The translations under genes were made by a program, and so were the position numbers. Below the pieces are notes generated by a model. The model saw only the letters and a program-made list of their open reading frames with translations, did not search any database and had not been told where the DNA came from. Source: Cenococcum geophilum 1.58 (lineage: Eukaryota > Ascomycota > Dothideomycetes > Gloniales > Gloniaceae). From it: DNA of 64,000 nucleotides. Numbering within the stretch: the first letter of the stretch is position 1; every line of letters starts with the position of its first letter. This document shows, piece by piece, positions 1 through 14,300 of this stretch. The stretch is from NCBI GenBank assembly GCA_001692895.1, contig KV748251.1, forward strand, positions 62,001-126,000, read 5' to 3'.

Positions 1-486
1 ATATACGTCCCGCTCGCCTTTTAGTATAGTGGTGGTTTATAGATGAATCCCCCTTACGCCTTTAATAGGCCTTAGGGGGGGGGGAGGTATGGCGTATATA
101 GTAATGGTTAATAAGAGATAGTATATAGGGGGTGGTTAAAATACGGAACATAACTATAAGTATATAGCAATCGAACGGCAAGGCCTAGCTAGGATGTAGT
201 GAACCCTAGCTAGAATAAGCTAGAGAAGGAAGCAGTGGTTCCTAAGGAGTTCGAACATCTAAGGAGGACAGGACGTAGCCGTAGGCCCGTAGGGCCGCCG
301 CTACGGACGGATATGGCAAATCAGGGTTTTTTATCCTACTAAGGTGGCTTATAGGGTTTTTCCTCCCCCAACCTAACTGCAGGGTTTTCTTCCTATAAAT
401 TACAAGTTTTCCCCCTGTGACGGAGTAGTCTGCGTGGGCCTAGATAGGATCCGTATCAGACGTTAATTAAAGAACTACTACTATAT
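1..486. other. Unclassified RIP-degraded DNA at the left edge
   Basis: No protein family, LTR pair or RNA gene could be recognised here on either strand. The stretch is AT-rich with scattered GC-rich islands and a run of nine G near 75-84 that resembles the polypurine tracts preceding 3' LTRs elsewhere in the window. It does not visibly continue the LINE that resumes at 6174, so DNA was lost or rearranged on this side of family D. It could be the end of another element whose body lies outside the window. Confidence 0.4.
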
Positions 487-541
487 AGGCTTACGCGTCC
501 CTCTTGCCGTACTTGTGCCTTAATTAACTAAGTTGCTAATA
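487..541 (+). repeat. 5' LTR remnant of family D
   Basis: These bases match the last part of the 3' LTR at 6119-6173 closely, including the shared run GCGTCCCTCTT and the end TTAATTRACTAAGTYGCTAA. Upstream of about 487 the match with the 3' LTR fades, so the 5' LTR is truncated or replaced there. Confidence 0.65.
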
Positions 542-2230
542 TTAACTAAAGCTCGTTTACTTTTCTTCCTAAAAAAATATTTATAGACTATAAATAAGAA
601 TAGAACACAGAAGTAGACCTAAAGGCTATTACTAGAACTTAAAGAATAGAAAAGAATACAGAACATATATAGACTAAAACCCCTGCAAAAACCCTACCGG
701 AAGTTACCCTAACAACTGTATTACTATACTAAGAACTATAGCGGCCGGCAAAGTAGCTGTAGGACCCTTAAATACCTCTAATGGTGAAATAGCAACTAAC
801 TTAAACTCCTAGGTGGAGCTTATAGTAGCTAATGCCGAAATTAAACGATTTTAAGAGCTGCTTAAAGCTAGAGAACCCCTTATACCTAGCGAAGAGTTAT
901 TGGACACCTAGAGACTTGCTATAGTCCTTAAGGCCCTAGCCTAACGTACAGCATTAGTATTATTACGGTTTATAAAGGTTGCGGACCCTCTATTACTTAT
1001 AGATGGAACTAACCCTATATTTAATAATTGGAAGCTTTAATTATAGGATAAGCTCGAAGTTAATGCGGACCACTTCCCTACTACTTAGGCTAAAATGGCC
1101 TACGTTTTTGGCCGTACCGGCGGGGATGTATAGACGCACTTACGTCCTTAATATATATAGGACTTAATAAATCCCTTCCTCTCTAAAGAAGAGATAATTA
1201 TGCACCTGTCTTCTATTTATAAGGACCCCTTTAAAGTATAGAACGCCTAACTTAATTATAAAAGCCTAAATATGAAAACAATGGAGACCTTCTTAGCCTT
1301 TTAGACCCGCTTTCTATACCTAGCTGGCTAGGCTTAAATTCCCTAGGAAGATCTAATGCTAGATTTATTTAATAAGCTTACCCTAGACCTATAGCGAGCC
1401 GTACTACTAGTTTTTACTACTGTATAGATGCTAAAGGAACTTATAGACTAGTGCTTGGCTATTAACTAAGGCCTCTACCGAATTAAGGCACGTGTTAAAC
1501 GGTATAAAGCCAGAAACCCTTTAAATTAGACTATAAGTAATATAAGAACGGTCCGTAATGCCCCAGCATAATTGGTAACCCCTATAGCACCACCTATATA
1601 GCCCGCCGCCAATTTAGCAGCTAGCCGTGCGGTTAGCCCTGCTATGGGTTTAGCGAATGCTTGGCCTATATATAGCAACCCCCATATACAGGCCCTTAGT
1701 GCTTAAGGAGCTTACTTCTCTTGCGGTTAGAAAGGCCACTATATAAAGGATTGTCTAATAAATATAAAAGTAAACGGGGTTCTGTTAATCTAGGAGGATA
1801 GCGCAGAGTTAGAAAAAGGGGAACCTTAGGGGAAGGCTCCTCTCTAGGGTTAAAAGGGGTTGATATGTTAGATGTTAATCTAGGTTAGCTAGTTAGTAAA
1901 AGAAGCTATATTATTCCTTGTACTTTATTCCGCAATAGATACTAAGTTTTAACCTCTACTTTAGCTAACTCTAGAGTAAATACCTTTGCCTTAATAGACA
2001 CCTAGTATACCGTAAAGCTGGCTAACTTTCTAAATGTACCTATTAAAGAACTGCCTAAACTAATTCCTATCTATGGGTATAATGGGCGGATAGGACTACC
2101 TATTATAACTATCTTGCGGATTTACCTCCGTGTTAACGGACGAAGGTAGTATAATACCCCCTTCCTTATTATGGACCTAGGTAGCTATAATATAATCTTA
2201 AGGCGAAAATAGCTAGCCTATTTAGGCTTA

Positions 2231-2300
2231 NAGCTTNANNTATNGAGTAGANNGCTTANCTAGCCNNAAACNCTACNCCNNACCCCTTCCTTTATAAAAN
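2231..2300. other. Block of ambiguous bases (N)
   Basis: About fifteen scattered N calls lie within 70 bases in the protease-to-polymerase part of family D. They look like unresolved differences between near-identical repeat copies rather than a sized assembly gap. Confidence 0.9.
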
Positions 2301-5300
2301 AAATTAGCATTATAATAGAAAACCTTATACGGCCCTAGATTAATACTATTTACTAGGCTAATGCTATGCGTAGGGACTAGGCCTTTAAGAAAGATATATA
2401 GCTTAATTTACAACGGATCCGTATACTACGTCGCCCCTAGACTACCTATGTCACGTTACCTGCATTAAAGACCTAGGAAGTTAGTAGTAACTTAAAAAAG
2501 CCCCCTATGGAGAGCTTAGGCCCTATATAGCTATAAAGAACAGTAAGGGACGCTAGATATTATACTAAACTAATAGATTAGAGGGATAATCTACAGAAGA
2601 TAGAATAGGAGCTAAGAAAGATTATAAACCCTAGACCGCAAAATACAGTTTAGAAAACGGCTGTAAGAAAACTAGCGGACCTCCCACTAGTTAATGTCTA
2701 CTGTATTAGTGCCGTAGGATTTTACCAGAACTTAGTTTAGCCTAATACCATTACCTTTATAACGAGCTTATACGAAATTAATTAAATAATTAAGGAAAAG
2801 GGAAATAAGCTTAGCGGATAAGAAAGTAAGCTTATAGATAAGGAACTAGTAGAATAAAAGCTGCCCTATTAACACCAGAAATTTAAGAACGTATTCTCTA
2901 AAGTAGTATTTAATATACTTCTACCTTACTGACCGTATAACTATAAGATTAAGATTAAGTAGGGCAAAGAAAACACCTTTAGCTTTAGCCCCCTCTATAA
3001 GTAGTTTATTACTAAATTATAGGCTATAAAGTAGTATCTTATTAATAACCTAAATAAGGGCTTTATTAAGCCTAGCTAAGCCCCTTTTGCCTTGCCTATT
3101 TTCTTTATTAAAAAGCTAAATAGAGGACTTCGCTTCTGCATTAACTACTATAAGCTAAATAACATAACCCGTAAGGATCGCTATCCGCTGCCCCTACTTA
3201 ATAAGACTCTAGCCTAAATAAGTAGAGCTAAGGTCTTTATAAAACTTAATATCTGCTAGGCCTTCTACTGAATTAGGATAAATCCTAGGTCTAAAGATCT
3301 TACTATATTTTAGACTTATTACGGAACGTATAAATATAAAGTGCTCCCTTTTAAACTGACTAACGGACCAGCTACGTACTAGCGGTATATAAATGATATA
3401 CTTTTTAACTACCTTAACAATTTCTATACGGCCTATTTAGATGATATTATAATCTACTTTAAGAATGAGCTAAAATATAAGGAGCACGTCTATAAAGTCC
3501 TATAATGGCTTTGCAAGGCTAGCCTCTAGGTTAACATTAAGAAGTTAGAGTTTAGTGTTAAGCGTATAAAATACCTAAGTTTTATTATTAGTATAGATAG
3601 AATTAAAACCGACCTAGAGAAAATGGCTATAATTGACCAGTGGGCACCCCTACGGACTGTAAAGGGGGTATAATCCTTTTTAGGGTTTTATAACTTCTAC
3701 CGACACTTTATTAAGAACTATAGTAGAATTACCTGGCCTCTTAACCGTCTTACTAGAAAAGACTAGCCCTTTTACTTTAACGCTATATATAGGCAGGCCT
3801 TTAATAAGCTTAAGAAACGGCTGGTATTGGCTCCCCTACTTACCTATTTTAACCTAGAATGGCCCTTAATACTAGAAACTAATACCTTAGACGGCGTAAT
3901 AGCTAGTATTTTTTCCTAGAAGTAACTAGACGGAGAGTAGCACCCTATTATATACTATTTGAAGACTATAATAGATGCTAAGCTAAATTACCATATCTAT
4001 AATAAAGAAATGCTAGCTATTATCTCTAGCTTTTAGCACTAGCGTATATAGCTAAAGGGGACCCCTAAGCCAATTAAGGTAGTTTTAGATCATAAGGCCC
4101 TAGAATACTTTATAATAACTAAGGCCCTTATAGCCCGGTAGGCACGCTAGGTAGATACCCTATCTTAGTTTAACTTCTTAATTATATATAGACTAGGCGC
4201 TACGAACCGCGCGAACGCTCTTATAAGGCGTAAGTAAGACCTAGATAACTAGACGGCTGTAAAGATCTTACTATGGACCTAGACGCTACTACAACTAGAA
4301 TACCTTAACCCCTAGATATAGGCAGAACTAAGTACGGACTCCTTAGGCGCCAAGATATATCCTATTAACTCCTCTAAACTTAACCTTATTAATAAACTAC
4401 TATAGGCTAACCGAACGACCCCCTTTCTATAGGAATACCGTAAAAAGGTAAAGAACGTTGCCAGCCTATAGTCCCTTAAAAGCGGACTACTTAAGCACTA
4501 GGAACGGCTAGTAGTAGCTAAAAAATAAAACTTACGGACCTAGCTTATTGCCGAAGCTTATACCTAGGTCTCTACAGCCCACCCTAGAAAAAATAAGACC
4601 CGTAAGATTATTAGTGACCGCTACTACTGGCCCGGAATGGTTATAAATATTGACCGTTATATACAGAATTGCGACAGCTGCCGTAGATCTATAATTCTAC
4701 AAGATAAGACCCTAGGACTATTAAAACCTCTTCTAATACCCGACCGCCCCTAGCAGTATATCTCTATAGACTTCTATAAGCTACTAATAGACCGCGACGG
4801 ATATGATATAGTTATAATTCTAGTTAACCGCTTTAGTAAGCGCCTATTCTTAATTCCCTATTATAAGAATATTAATGCTAAGGAGGCGGCCCGACTATAT
4901 ATCTACTACGTCTACCGCATTTATGGACTACTAGATACTATTATATCCAATTGCGGCCCGCAATTTATATCGGCCTTTTAGAACAAGTTTACCCAAATCC
5001 TAGGTATTAAGCTAAAGCTCTCTATAGTATACTACCCCTAGATAAACGGCTAGACGGAGATTATAAATTAATATTTAGATTAGAGACTCCGGCCTTTTAT
5101 TAACTACTTTTAGGACAACTAGGGCGAACTACTACCCCTAATAAACTACGCCCAGGCGACCCTACCCTATAACTCTACGGGATTTGCACCTATCTAACTA
5201 GAAATAGGGTATTTACCCTAAATAAGCTTTAATTAGGATAAACTAGAAGGACTACAGACCGTACGCAAGAAACTGTCTTATAAGGAAGCCCAGTAGTACA

Positions 5301-5971
5301 CTAAGCGCTTAGAGGAAGCCTAGATGGTAGCCCATATAAATCTAAAAAAGGCCTAGAAATTAATAAAACAGTAGGCAAATAAGTATAGGCACGAACCTGA
5401 CTTTACCGTAGGCGATATAGTCTAGGTTATAATAAAGAACTAAAAGATAGAACGGCCTAGCCGTAAGCTAGATTATTAGATAGCGGGACCATATAAGGTC
5501 CTTAAGAAGATAGGTAACTTGTATAAAGTAAAGCTCCCAGATTTAATTAAGGTTTACCCCGTTTTCTTGCCGGATAAGCTATAAAAAGCTATAAACGACC
5601 TATTACCTAGACAAAAAAACACACCTCCCCTGCCGATTTAAGTTAATGGCGACAACGAATAGGAAATTAAAAAAGTACTGGCCTATAAACTAGTAAGGAA
5701 AACGCTAAAGTACTATATTAATTGGAAAGGCTATAACCTAGATCCTACCTGGTACCCAGTATAGAACTTTATTAGCAGTCCCTATAAGCTTTAAGAATTC
5801 TATAACCGCTACCCTAATAAACTAGGACCCCTAAAGTACCTAGACAAGTAGATAGAGTGCTAGTATAGTAAAGACGATAAGCTACCGGAAGAACATAAAG
5901 ATAAGAACGCCCTATAAGCATAATATGGACTATAAAGCCTAAGGGCAGGCTTTTATAGAGGGGGGGGGTAA

Positions 5972-6173
5972 TATTACGGCACTGGCAGAACTTAGTAGAA
6001 CTTTGCGGTTATATGACTAGAAGACTATATAAAAGAACCCTACTTTAACTAGCGCTGCTCTTCTTCTCCTTTCCTTTCTCTAGCTTTAGATCTTCGTTTA
6101 TAGACTACCAATTGTATAGGCTTGCGCGTCCCTCTTACCGTGCTCGTGCCTTAATTGACTAAGTCGCTAACAT
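5972..6173 (+). repeat. 3' LTR of family D
   Basis: A 202-bp LTR that starts directly after a run of G and ends in TAACA. It contains a TATA-like stretch near 6025-6034, where the element's promoter would be expected. The sequence after it (6174 onward) belongs to a LINE on the opposite strand. No target-site duplication could be read because the 5' LTR is incomplete. Confidence 0.8.
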
Positions 6174-8028
6174 AGCTCTTCTAAGTCTTGGGTAGTAGCC
6201 TATTATAAAGTATACTCTAGCTACATCCGTAAGCTAAGGTACTATTAATAGTCCGTAGGTCTTTAGGGCTTTATTTAGGATCCTATCTAGTCCTAATACT
6301 ATATTATTTAAAAGGCGGCTAATAGTTCTAGCTATTTCTTTAGTTATTATATTACTATTAACCCTTAGGCAAGTTACCGGTGCTTTGCCTATAATATTAC
6401 TAAAGTCTACTAAAGCTAGTTAAGGGGAAAATCTTTTTATAAGGATCTTTGCCTTCTTATTATTATTGCTTATAGCTAGTAATTTACCTAGTCTTTGTAG
6501 GGGCGGAAGGTATAGGTCTTCTACTAGATATCCCACCTTTTTCTTTACCTATTTTGCTATTTTCTAAAGACCTTTATTATAGGGGAGGCTTAGGTTAATA
6601 GTATGCTTATTTATAAACCGTCTCCAGCTATTCCTTACTTCTTTTTTTAGGGTATTCTTTAGCTGGTTTCTTATGTCTTTATATTATCTTTTATCTTTAA
6701 AATTATAGCTACTTATATATTTTCTTCTTACTCGTTATTAGCTAGTAATAAGAATTATATATTATATAGACTATATATATCGCGTATAGGGGCCTAGTTT
6801 TAAGACCGGGCAGTACTCTTTTAGCCTATTTTTAATTGCTACCTAAATCCTTTCTAGTCTTTAGTTAATTTCTTTAGGGGTAGCCAATAAGCCTCGCTTG
6901 TTTAGTATTAGGTGGATTTCTTCTAGGTCTTAAAATTATTATTTAACTATATTAAGGAAGCTGTCTATCTTAAGCTTTCTTATTATATATCTTTTACTAT
7001 TTAGTTACGCCTTAATATCTAGATCTAGCTATATCTAGATAGGGATATGGTCTAAAGCAAGTGCCTATTCTTCTTTAGGTTTATACCTTTTAAGTCTTTA
7101 GTATAGGCCTTTGTCTATAAATATAAGGTTAATTATACTTCTAGCGGTGCCTTATTACTATATAATTACTCCTAGGGGGGTAGCTAGCTTAAGGCCCCCA
7201 GTGTTTATAGCTCTTAATAGGCACTCTACCTATTGTTTAGCAGTAATATAGATACCCCCCTACTATAGGTAGTAGAGGTTTATATCTCCTAATAGGATAA
7301 ACTCTATACCTTTAGTTTTTAGTAAACTTATTACTAATATAATATTCTCTATTTATAGGACCCCTTTAACCCTAGGGTTATACACATTAATAATCTATAC
7401 CGGTCCCCTATATGTTTAGATTGTTATTACTATAATATCTAGGTTAACTGCCTACTATAACTATAAGGATAGGCTAATAGCCTTACTAATTATAAAGTAT
7501 ACGCGTATAGCTGCTTTTAATTTATATAGGAGCTGGAATCCTTAGGGGTAGTATATTAATTATATATAGGCATTATAATACGGCTCTTATATAGTAAGGA
7601 TATAGTATTTCTCTAAGTCTAGACTGTTTAGTAAGGGCCTTACAAAATAGTGGTTTATATTGCCGCAGTTATACTATATAATAGATAGGTGGCGGACCCC
7701 TAGCAAGGGTCCTTTGCCTCTTCTTTATTTCTTACTTCTTTTATTTTTACTTTCTCTAGGACATTTAGAACTTCTATCTCTTATATCTGCACCCTAGTTA
7801 CTACTTATTTTATATAGAGCTTTTTATTCCCGTATCTTATATTCCTACTAGCGCTTTTATATCTAAATTTGTTATTATCTCCAGTTCTTCCCCTATTCTT
7901 ACTAGTTAGCTATATACCCTTTAAGAGTTGGCTGCAAATGTTATATTTACCGCGTTAAGTTTAATTCTTAATTATCCTAGTCTTAAGCTTACTATAGCTG
8001 TCTATAAGGGTCTTTCTATAGGGCATCC
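6174..8028 (-). mobile_element. Tad1-like LINE, 3'-ward half (end of ORF1, endonuclease, start of RT)
   Basis: Read on the minus strand, this is a non-LTR retrotransposon. ORF2 starts near 7680 with the residues QYNCGNIN, followed by an apurinic-type endonuclease: an IQEP motif near 7595, a GDxN motif near 7275-7290 and a DH pair near 7045-7065, all in family order. The reverse transcriptase begins near 6300 with LGLDRILN, the usual AxGxDxIPN region, and is cut off at 6174, where family D starts. The polymerase core, RNase H and 3' tail are therefore absent. 7700-8028 is the end of ORF1. The other half of ORF1 lies at 28860-30350, on the far side of family A copy 1. Stops mostly replace Gln and Trp codons, as RIP would produce. 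The Tad1 clade is inferred from the ORF1 type and the CGN start of the endonuclease. Confidence 0.8.
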
Positions 8029-8449
8029 TATAACGAAGTCTTGTAGTAAAAACTATAGTAGACTCGTTAATAGGCTAGGTATATAGGTATTGCAAGTAAG
8101 TTAACAACATAATAATAACTAGTGGAGTAGTTGCCTAATAGATTAACTCTAATTGTATTCTAAGAATTACTATAAGGAAGGAACTATCTAGGTAGGAACT
8201 AAGGGTCCTTAAATACACAACCGTACTCCTAAGAAAGTTGTTACTCTATCTACTCTATTTACTCTGTTCGCTCTATTATAGATTTTATAGATTATATAGA
8301 TTACACAGATTATATTACGTAACTCTGCTTATTATTCCTCGTTATATAGTTCTATAGGTTTTATCCTAGACTGTACTTATATTAACCAACTAGCTTTTTC
8401 TAACTCCTCTCTAAGTAGTCATAACATTATACTTAAAGCGTTTGTAATA
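8029..8449 (-). repeat. 3' LTR (element orientation) of family A copy 1
   Basis: A 421-bp LTR matching 28439-28859. On the + strand it begins TATAACG (ancestrally TGTAACG) and ends GTAATA. Its core at about 8250-8320 has short tandem runs based on CTCTATTTACT and AGATTATAT, which are absent from copies 2 and 3. Confidence 0.9.
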
Positions 8450-11197
8450 CTATCTCCCTCCTTTTTATCTTTATCCTTAAAGATACCTAGCATCTCTAAG
8501 TTATTTACTAGAGGTATAATATCCGTCTAATTAATTTAGTTAATATTATTACTTATAATACCTAAAGCACCTTCTTCTTCTTTAACTCTTTGTTATATAC
8601 GTACAGTCTCTTTTATACTATTACTTAGTAAAGTAATACCATCTCCATATTCTTATTGTGCGAAAGAGGGGTTAGTCTATATTGCGTTGGCGAGTCCTTT
8701 AAGCCCTCTTTTTATATAGAGTGTACTAAAGCAAACGTTTAATTGTCTTACGATGTTTACTTAATTTCTAACGCTAAGTGTGCGTGTCTTATAACTCTTA
8801 ATAGTCTCTAAGTTTCCTAAGTAATTTATTATAGGGTCTTATATTTAATCTGCCGCTATAAAGCTTAATGGTAAGCTATCCTTAGCGCTACTTACGGTCT
8901 AACATGCCTTAAAAGAGTCCGTATATATTCTTAAAGCTTAGCATTTAGCTTACGCTTATCTTTAGCGTTTAAAACGTATCTATAAGAAGGTTTATTTAAA
9001 GGAGTAGAAACTTATTTAATAAGGTCTATAGGAACTTAGTAATAAAAGAACGGATTCTCTTCTAATAGAGAAGGAAACAACTTTAAGTAGTTCGGCAGTC
9101 GCTCTTCCTAGGTCCCCCTTAGGTAACTCATTCTTTAGTAATTCTTCTTTATTAATATTGCCTAACCTTTTCTCTTCCAATACTCCTATACCTTTCCTAT
9201 AGCGTTTTTTAGGTTCTTTAGTAGCTCTTAGGTAATCTTATCGTAGCCTATTTACTTTACTTTATACTATGTTTTATCGTCTATATCCTTATAATTAACG
9301 ATCTTTAAAACTTACTATTTATCTTTCTCTTATCCTCTATACGTGTCTGCCTTATAAACTAATAGCTTAATATTCCTATATACTGGCTCTAGTATTATAA
9401 TATACTATATAGGGTAGATCTTTATCCTAGCTGGTAGGTTTAACTTAAATGTAACTAATAAAATTTTTTATATAATTTTAAAAGGTCCTAGCCTAACGTA
9501 GTCTAACTTCTTACTTAGTCGTCAACTCTTGAAATTTTTATATAGTAGCTATACTTTATCTCCCTCCTTAAGATCTAGTCCCTTAGATCTCTTAGCATCG
9601 TAGTACTTTTTTATCCTTTATTATACTACCTTAGCTATTTCTATAAGGTCTGCATAAAGATTTATTAAACTCTTTATTCTTTACTTAGCTGTATTACTTA
9701 TCTTCTTTACTTAACATGGCGATAATAAGGTCCTTAGCTTATATCCATAATTCGCCTTAAATAGTAACGTGCCTATTCCTTCTTATAGTGTTATATTATA
9801 TATAAACTATATAACTAGTAATAGTAATACCTAATTATTCTATATATAATTAATATAATACCTTAGATACTATTTTAGTATCTAATTTAATCTTTCCGTT
9901 TAACTATCTATCTGTAGATAATATACGGTAAAAGTTACTACTTAAACTCCTTGCTCTACTAAGAACACTTCCTAAAATACTACTATAAATTTTAAATCCC
10001 TATCCGATATAATCTTACTTAGTACTCTATATCTTACGAATACTTCTTTAATATAGATTCTAGCGACATCTTCCGCTAATATTTCTTCTGTGTATGCTAT
10101 AAAGTATCCCTACTTTATAAGCTTATCTATTATTACTAAGATTATATTATAATCTTATCCGGTAATAGGATCTCTTAACTTTAATAACTTAATAATAAAG
10201 TCCTATAATATAACCTCCTATAGTCTCTCTAGTATTTTAATAGGTTATAGCTCTCTATATGGCTTATGCCTTATTAGTTTATTTCTTTAGTAATTTAAAT
10301 ATTCCTTTATAATTTTTTATACTAAACCCTAAATTCCATTAATAATATACTCCTTTTAAAGTCTTAACACTAAGCCTATAGCTCCGTTATATCCTTAAGT
10401 TAATCCTTTATAAAATAACTTAATAAACTCCTTTATAATAGATCTTAGTATATATATTACTTTTTAATTTTTATACTACTCTAAGTCCGGATCCTCTATT
10501 TATATATTTAGGATCTTTTATATCTAATTACTCTCTAGTAATTTATAGATCTTTTCTTCTCATATTACTGCGATTTTTGGATAATTATATTTAATTAATC
10601 TATCTATATCCCTTTGCAATAAAGCCTCTAATAGCTTTTTATTATTTTATAGTTTAGCCTTTTTACTTAAAGCGTCTGCTTATGTATTTTCTATACCCTT
10701 AATATACTAAATCTTAAAATAGTATTTTATAAGCATTTCCGCCCATCTAACCTATCTATAATTAAGTTCTTTTGTTATTAGGAACCCCGTTAAGTTCTTA
10801 TAATCCGTTTTAACTATAAATAGTTTTTCTATACCTTATAAGAATAATCTCTGTTTCTTTAGTACTGTAACTATACCTAATAACTCCTTATTATAGATGT
10901 TATAGTTTAGTTCCGGTGGTATTATCTTTTAACTATAGTATACTACTAGGTGCCATCTATTTTTATATTTCTATAGAAAGTACGCTCTTAGTATATAGTC
11001 TAATATATCTATCTTAACTACTATCTCTAACTATAGTTAATAGATTTTAAGAACTGGCTCCTAGGTAAATAACTATTTAATTCTTTTAAATAGTTCCTTT
11101 TTTTTCTTTCCCTATGCCCATAGTTCTTCCTTCTTTATTAATCTTATAAGTGGCTTAATATCCTTTAACTATTAAGCTATAAACCTTCTATAGTAGT

Positions 11198-11384
11198 TGT
11201 TACGGCACTGACCTAACGCATACTGTTTCATACTGTCTCGTACTGTTCCCTACTGTTAGCTGGCCTACCACTAGCGACTTAGCGGCCGGCCCTACTATTT
11301 ATATACAATACCCCCTTTCCACCTTCTTCCCCTCTTTATACTATAACGTAGTTATTCAGTCTACTTTATTACAGCACTATAACA
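11198..11384 (+). repeat. 5' LTR of family B
   Basis: A 187-bp LTR starting TGTTACGGCACTGACC and ending ATAACA. It contains short repeats of ACTGT(T/C)YC and a TATA-like stretch. It is preceded by the target-site duplication GTAGT. Confidence 0.93.
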
Positions 11385-14300
11385 GTTTGTGGTATCTTTA
11401 ATTTACGCCCCGTCGCGATCACTAATTCCCTATACCCTAGCCAATTAACCTCCGCCCCAGAGCAATCGCGACCTACGCGCGCCTCTACTAAAACTAACAT
11501 ATCCCTAGCACAGTCCTAGAATAATCCTTAGTTTTTACCTAGCGCCTAGATAGGCGACACTAATGACGCTGAAATGGCCGAAACCTAGAACCCCTGTGAC
11601 GTTTTCGTAGACCTATTTATAGAGATATACCCTAATATCGCGTGGATAATCCGCCGCTCCCTACCGTACCCTAAGACCTTTAAGCCTAGCAAAGCTTACC
11701 TTACCCTTGTTAACTATACCAATAAGTTCCTTAATAATATTAAAGTAGGACTATAGTGTATATATAACACAAACACCGCTAATAAAAAAGCCAACGAAAA
11801 CCTTAGTGCCCTTATCGCTTCTTAGATAGGAACTATTAACTCCTAGGTAGAGATTATTACCGTTCTAAAACAATTAACCCCTATAACAACGGTAGTAACC
11901 TAGCAGAAAAAACAGAGATCTAAAGACCCGCCAATATTTAGCGGAAAAGGCACCCCGCTAGAATGATAAGCTAATTTTAAGACCTAGCATATTAAGATTA
12001 AGGGAGTCTTTAACCGGGACTAGGACTACTTTAATATAGTTTAGTCCCAGATCCTTTACATCTTAAATATGCTAGAGGATAAGGCCTATAAGTTTATTAA
12101 GCAAGGCCTAGAGCTTATACACGAGAACCTAAATAATATATCTGCGTGGAAATGGCCTACTAAGGAAAATATGCTTAAAGACCTTACTGCCTACTACGAG
12201 GTCCTTAATATAACCTAGGTCGCAAAAAATAAGCTTAACCATTTCCCCTAAGGCGAGCATAATTACTGGTCCTAGAAGGGAGAGCTTGATAAGCTAATGG
12301 TCCGCGCTAAGAAGATAGATAAACAGAAGGTGGACCTACTCTAAAAGTTTATCTCTCCGAAGATGGAAGAGCTGGTACTTAGACTGGCCTATAAAATTAA
12401 TAATAGCGACTATATAGGTTGGAGTAAGCAGATGGATGTGTTTGCTAAGAACCTCGTAAACTATACACACCAAGCCAACCTTAAGAAGAACGCTAACCAC
12501 CGCCTACCTGCCTAAGCCCCTGCCCCTATATTAACCCTAACCCTAGTAGTGACTAGAGAACCTATAGACCTTAATAGAATCTTAGACACGGAGCGTAAGC
12601 GCCGCGTTAATAATAGACTATGCCTTACCTATGGCCTACCCGGCCACTAAAAGGATGCCTATAACCCTACTAAGATAGCAAACCCAGTCCTAATGCCACC
12701 CTATTAAATGACGCAAATAAATAACCGCGGACGCGGCGACTGTAGAGTCTATTATAAACGCGGTGACCGCGGAGCCTATTATAGCCGCGGTAGACGACCC
12801 CCCCCCTTTAACCCTACGGCTTAGTTATTCTAAACTATACCCTATATAGGAGCCTAACCCGTTAACAACGCCTAGTATTAGCGACTTCGCGCTAGCGAAT
12901 ACGAACACAGCCACGTTATCGGTGAGGTATTATTTTCCTATACCCCAACCAAAACAGAGATAGATACCGCTAGCTAGACGGACACTAGACCGCCCCGCTA
13001 AGACAGCCCTATACCCTAGTTGTTAAAAGGCAGACCCTTAGACTAAGTCGCGCCTAAGGGTCTAAACTATATAAGGAGGAAGACGAGAAGATTAGGTCCC
13101 TATTACTAAATTAATCAATCCTTTCTATTAGTAAACTACTACTTAATCTTAAATCAGCAAATAGTAACAAGAAATCAATCCTTATTTAAACCCAACTCTC
13201 CTTATTACGTAACCTATACCCCTAAGTTTATATCAATACAGTAAGCCTAGTAGACTTTAGTAGTACCGCAATGGCATTTGCCGACGTAGAGTCTATCGTA
13301 AGAAAGTATAACGTTATAACTAAGAAGCTGCTAGCACCTAGGCCACTACGCCTCGTAAACGGCATCCTAACTTCGCTTATTACAGACTACTTTACCACCT
13401 AAATGTCAATCGGCCTCTATACTAAAGCCATGCTCTTTTTCGTTACCAAACTCTCGCCCGCTACCCTAATTATTCTAGGTATGCCCTAGCTTTAGAAGCA
13501 TAAGCCCCGTCCTAGCTTTAGGAAACTTAAGATCCGCTTTAACTTAGACTACTACTCTAGGCACTACCTCCTATAGGGGATAGCCGACGTTAGTAGGGAC
13601 GCCCTATATAAATACTTAGCACTACTAAGCCTAGTGCCTAGGACTATATATAAAGCCCTAACAGTAGAAGACGTTCCTGATAAAGGGGAGCCTATATAGC
13701 TGCAAAGAAATAAGATAGTAGAAGACTGGACTAACCTAGCACTTAAGACCAAAACAACGGGCCAGCTAGCCCTACTAAGACTAAGGAAAAAGGTCCGCTT
13801 CGCGCCACTACTACTAAGAAACCAACCCCAACCTAGGCACTATTTAAACCCCAGCCGCCTAGCCCAATACCTAGAACTAAGCCATATGCTATATACGCAC
13901 ACTACAGCTCGCGTTATAGCAAGGACTAGCTATGGAATTACCGAGACCCAGATAATAGAAACCGCGCCACCGTAACGCCTAACCTTATACCCATCTCCCG
14001 CGTGTACCATATAGGGCTACCGCCTCGTTTTCGCCCCCCTAGGCCAACCAAGCTATGCTAGCCCAGCTATAGTACTAAAGAGCTAGACACGCCCCAACCT
14101 AGACGATATTAAATACACCTGTGCTATTAATTTTACCTAGTTTTATAAACAAAAAGACGTAAAGGTAATAAGGATCTATATAGCGGAGCTAGTAGAACTA
14201 GTTAAATAAGATAAGCACTAATAGCTGCTTAAAGAGCTGCCTATAGGCCTAATAGAAGTACTAAACCTATTAGAAAGATCTTTCCGCTAGCTAGTAGAAG

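Larger units (their letters stand above)
487..6173 (+). mobile_element. Ty3/gypsy chromovirus fossil, family D
   Basis: A degraded LTR retrotransposon in the + orientation. Parts in order: a remnant of the 5' LTR (487-541), gag (about 600-1790) with a CCHC zinc knuckle near 1717-1762, protease (about 1975-2215), reverse transcriptase (about 2960-3750), RNase H (about 3860-4210), integrase (about 4560-5220), a chromodomain (about 5650-5880), a G-rich polypurine tract (5959-5968) and the 3' LTR (5972-6173). The domain order and terminal chromodomain place it in the chromovirus branch of Ty3/gypsy. It is broken in dozens of places in the RIP pattern, and the 5' LTR is mostly missing or unrecognisable. 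A block of ambiguous bases lies at 2231-2300. It abuts the 3'-ward part of the Tad1-like LINE, which stops at 6174. Confidence 0.9.

Noticed and set aside
61-90. Run of G as a polypurine tract of a further LTR element
   Set aside because: No LTR follows that is repeated elsewhere in the window, so the assignment could not be supported.
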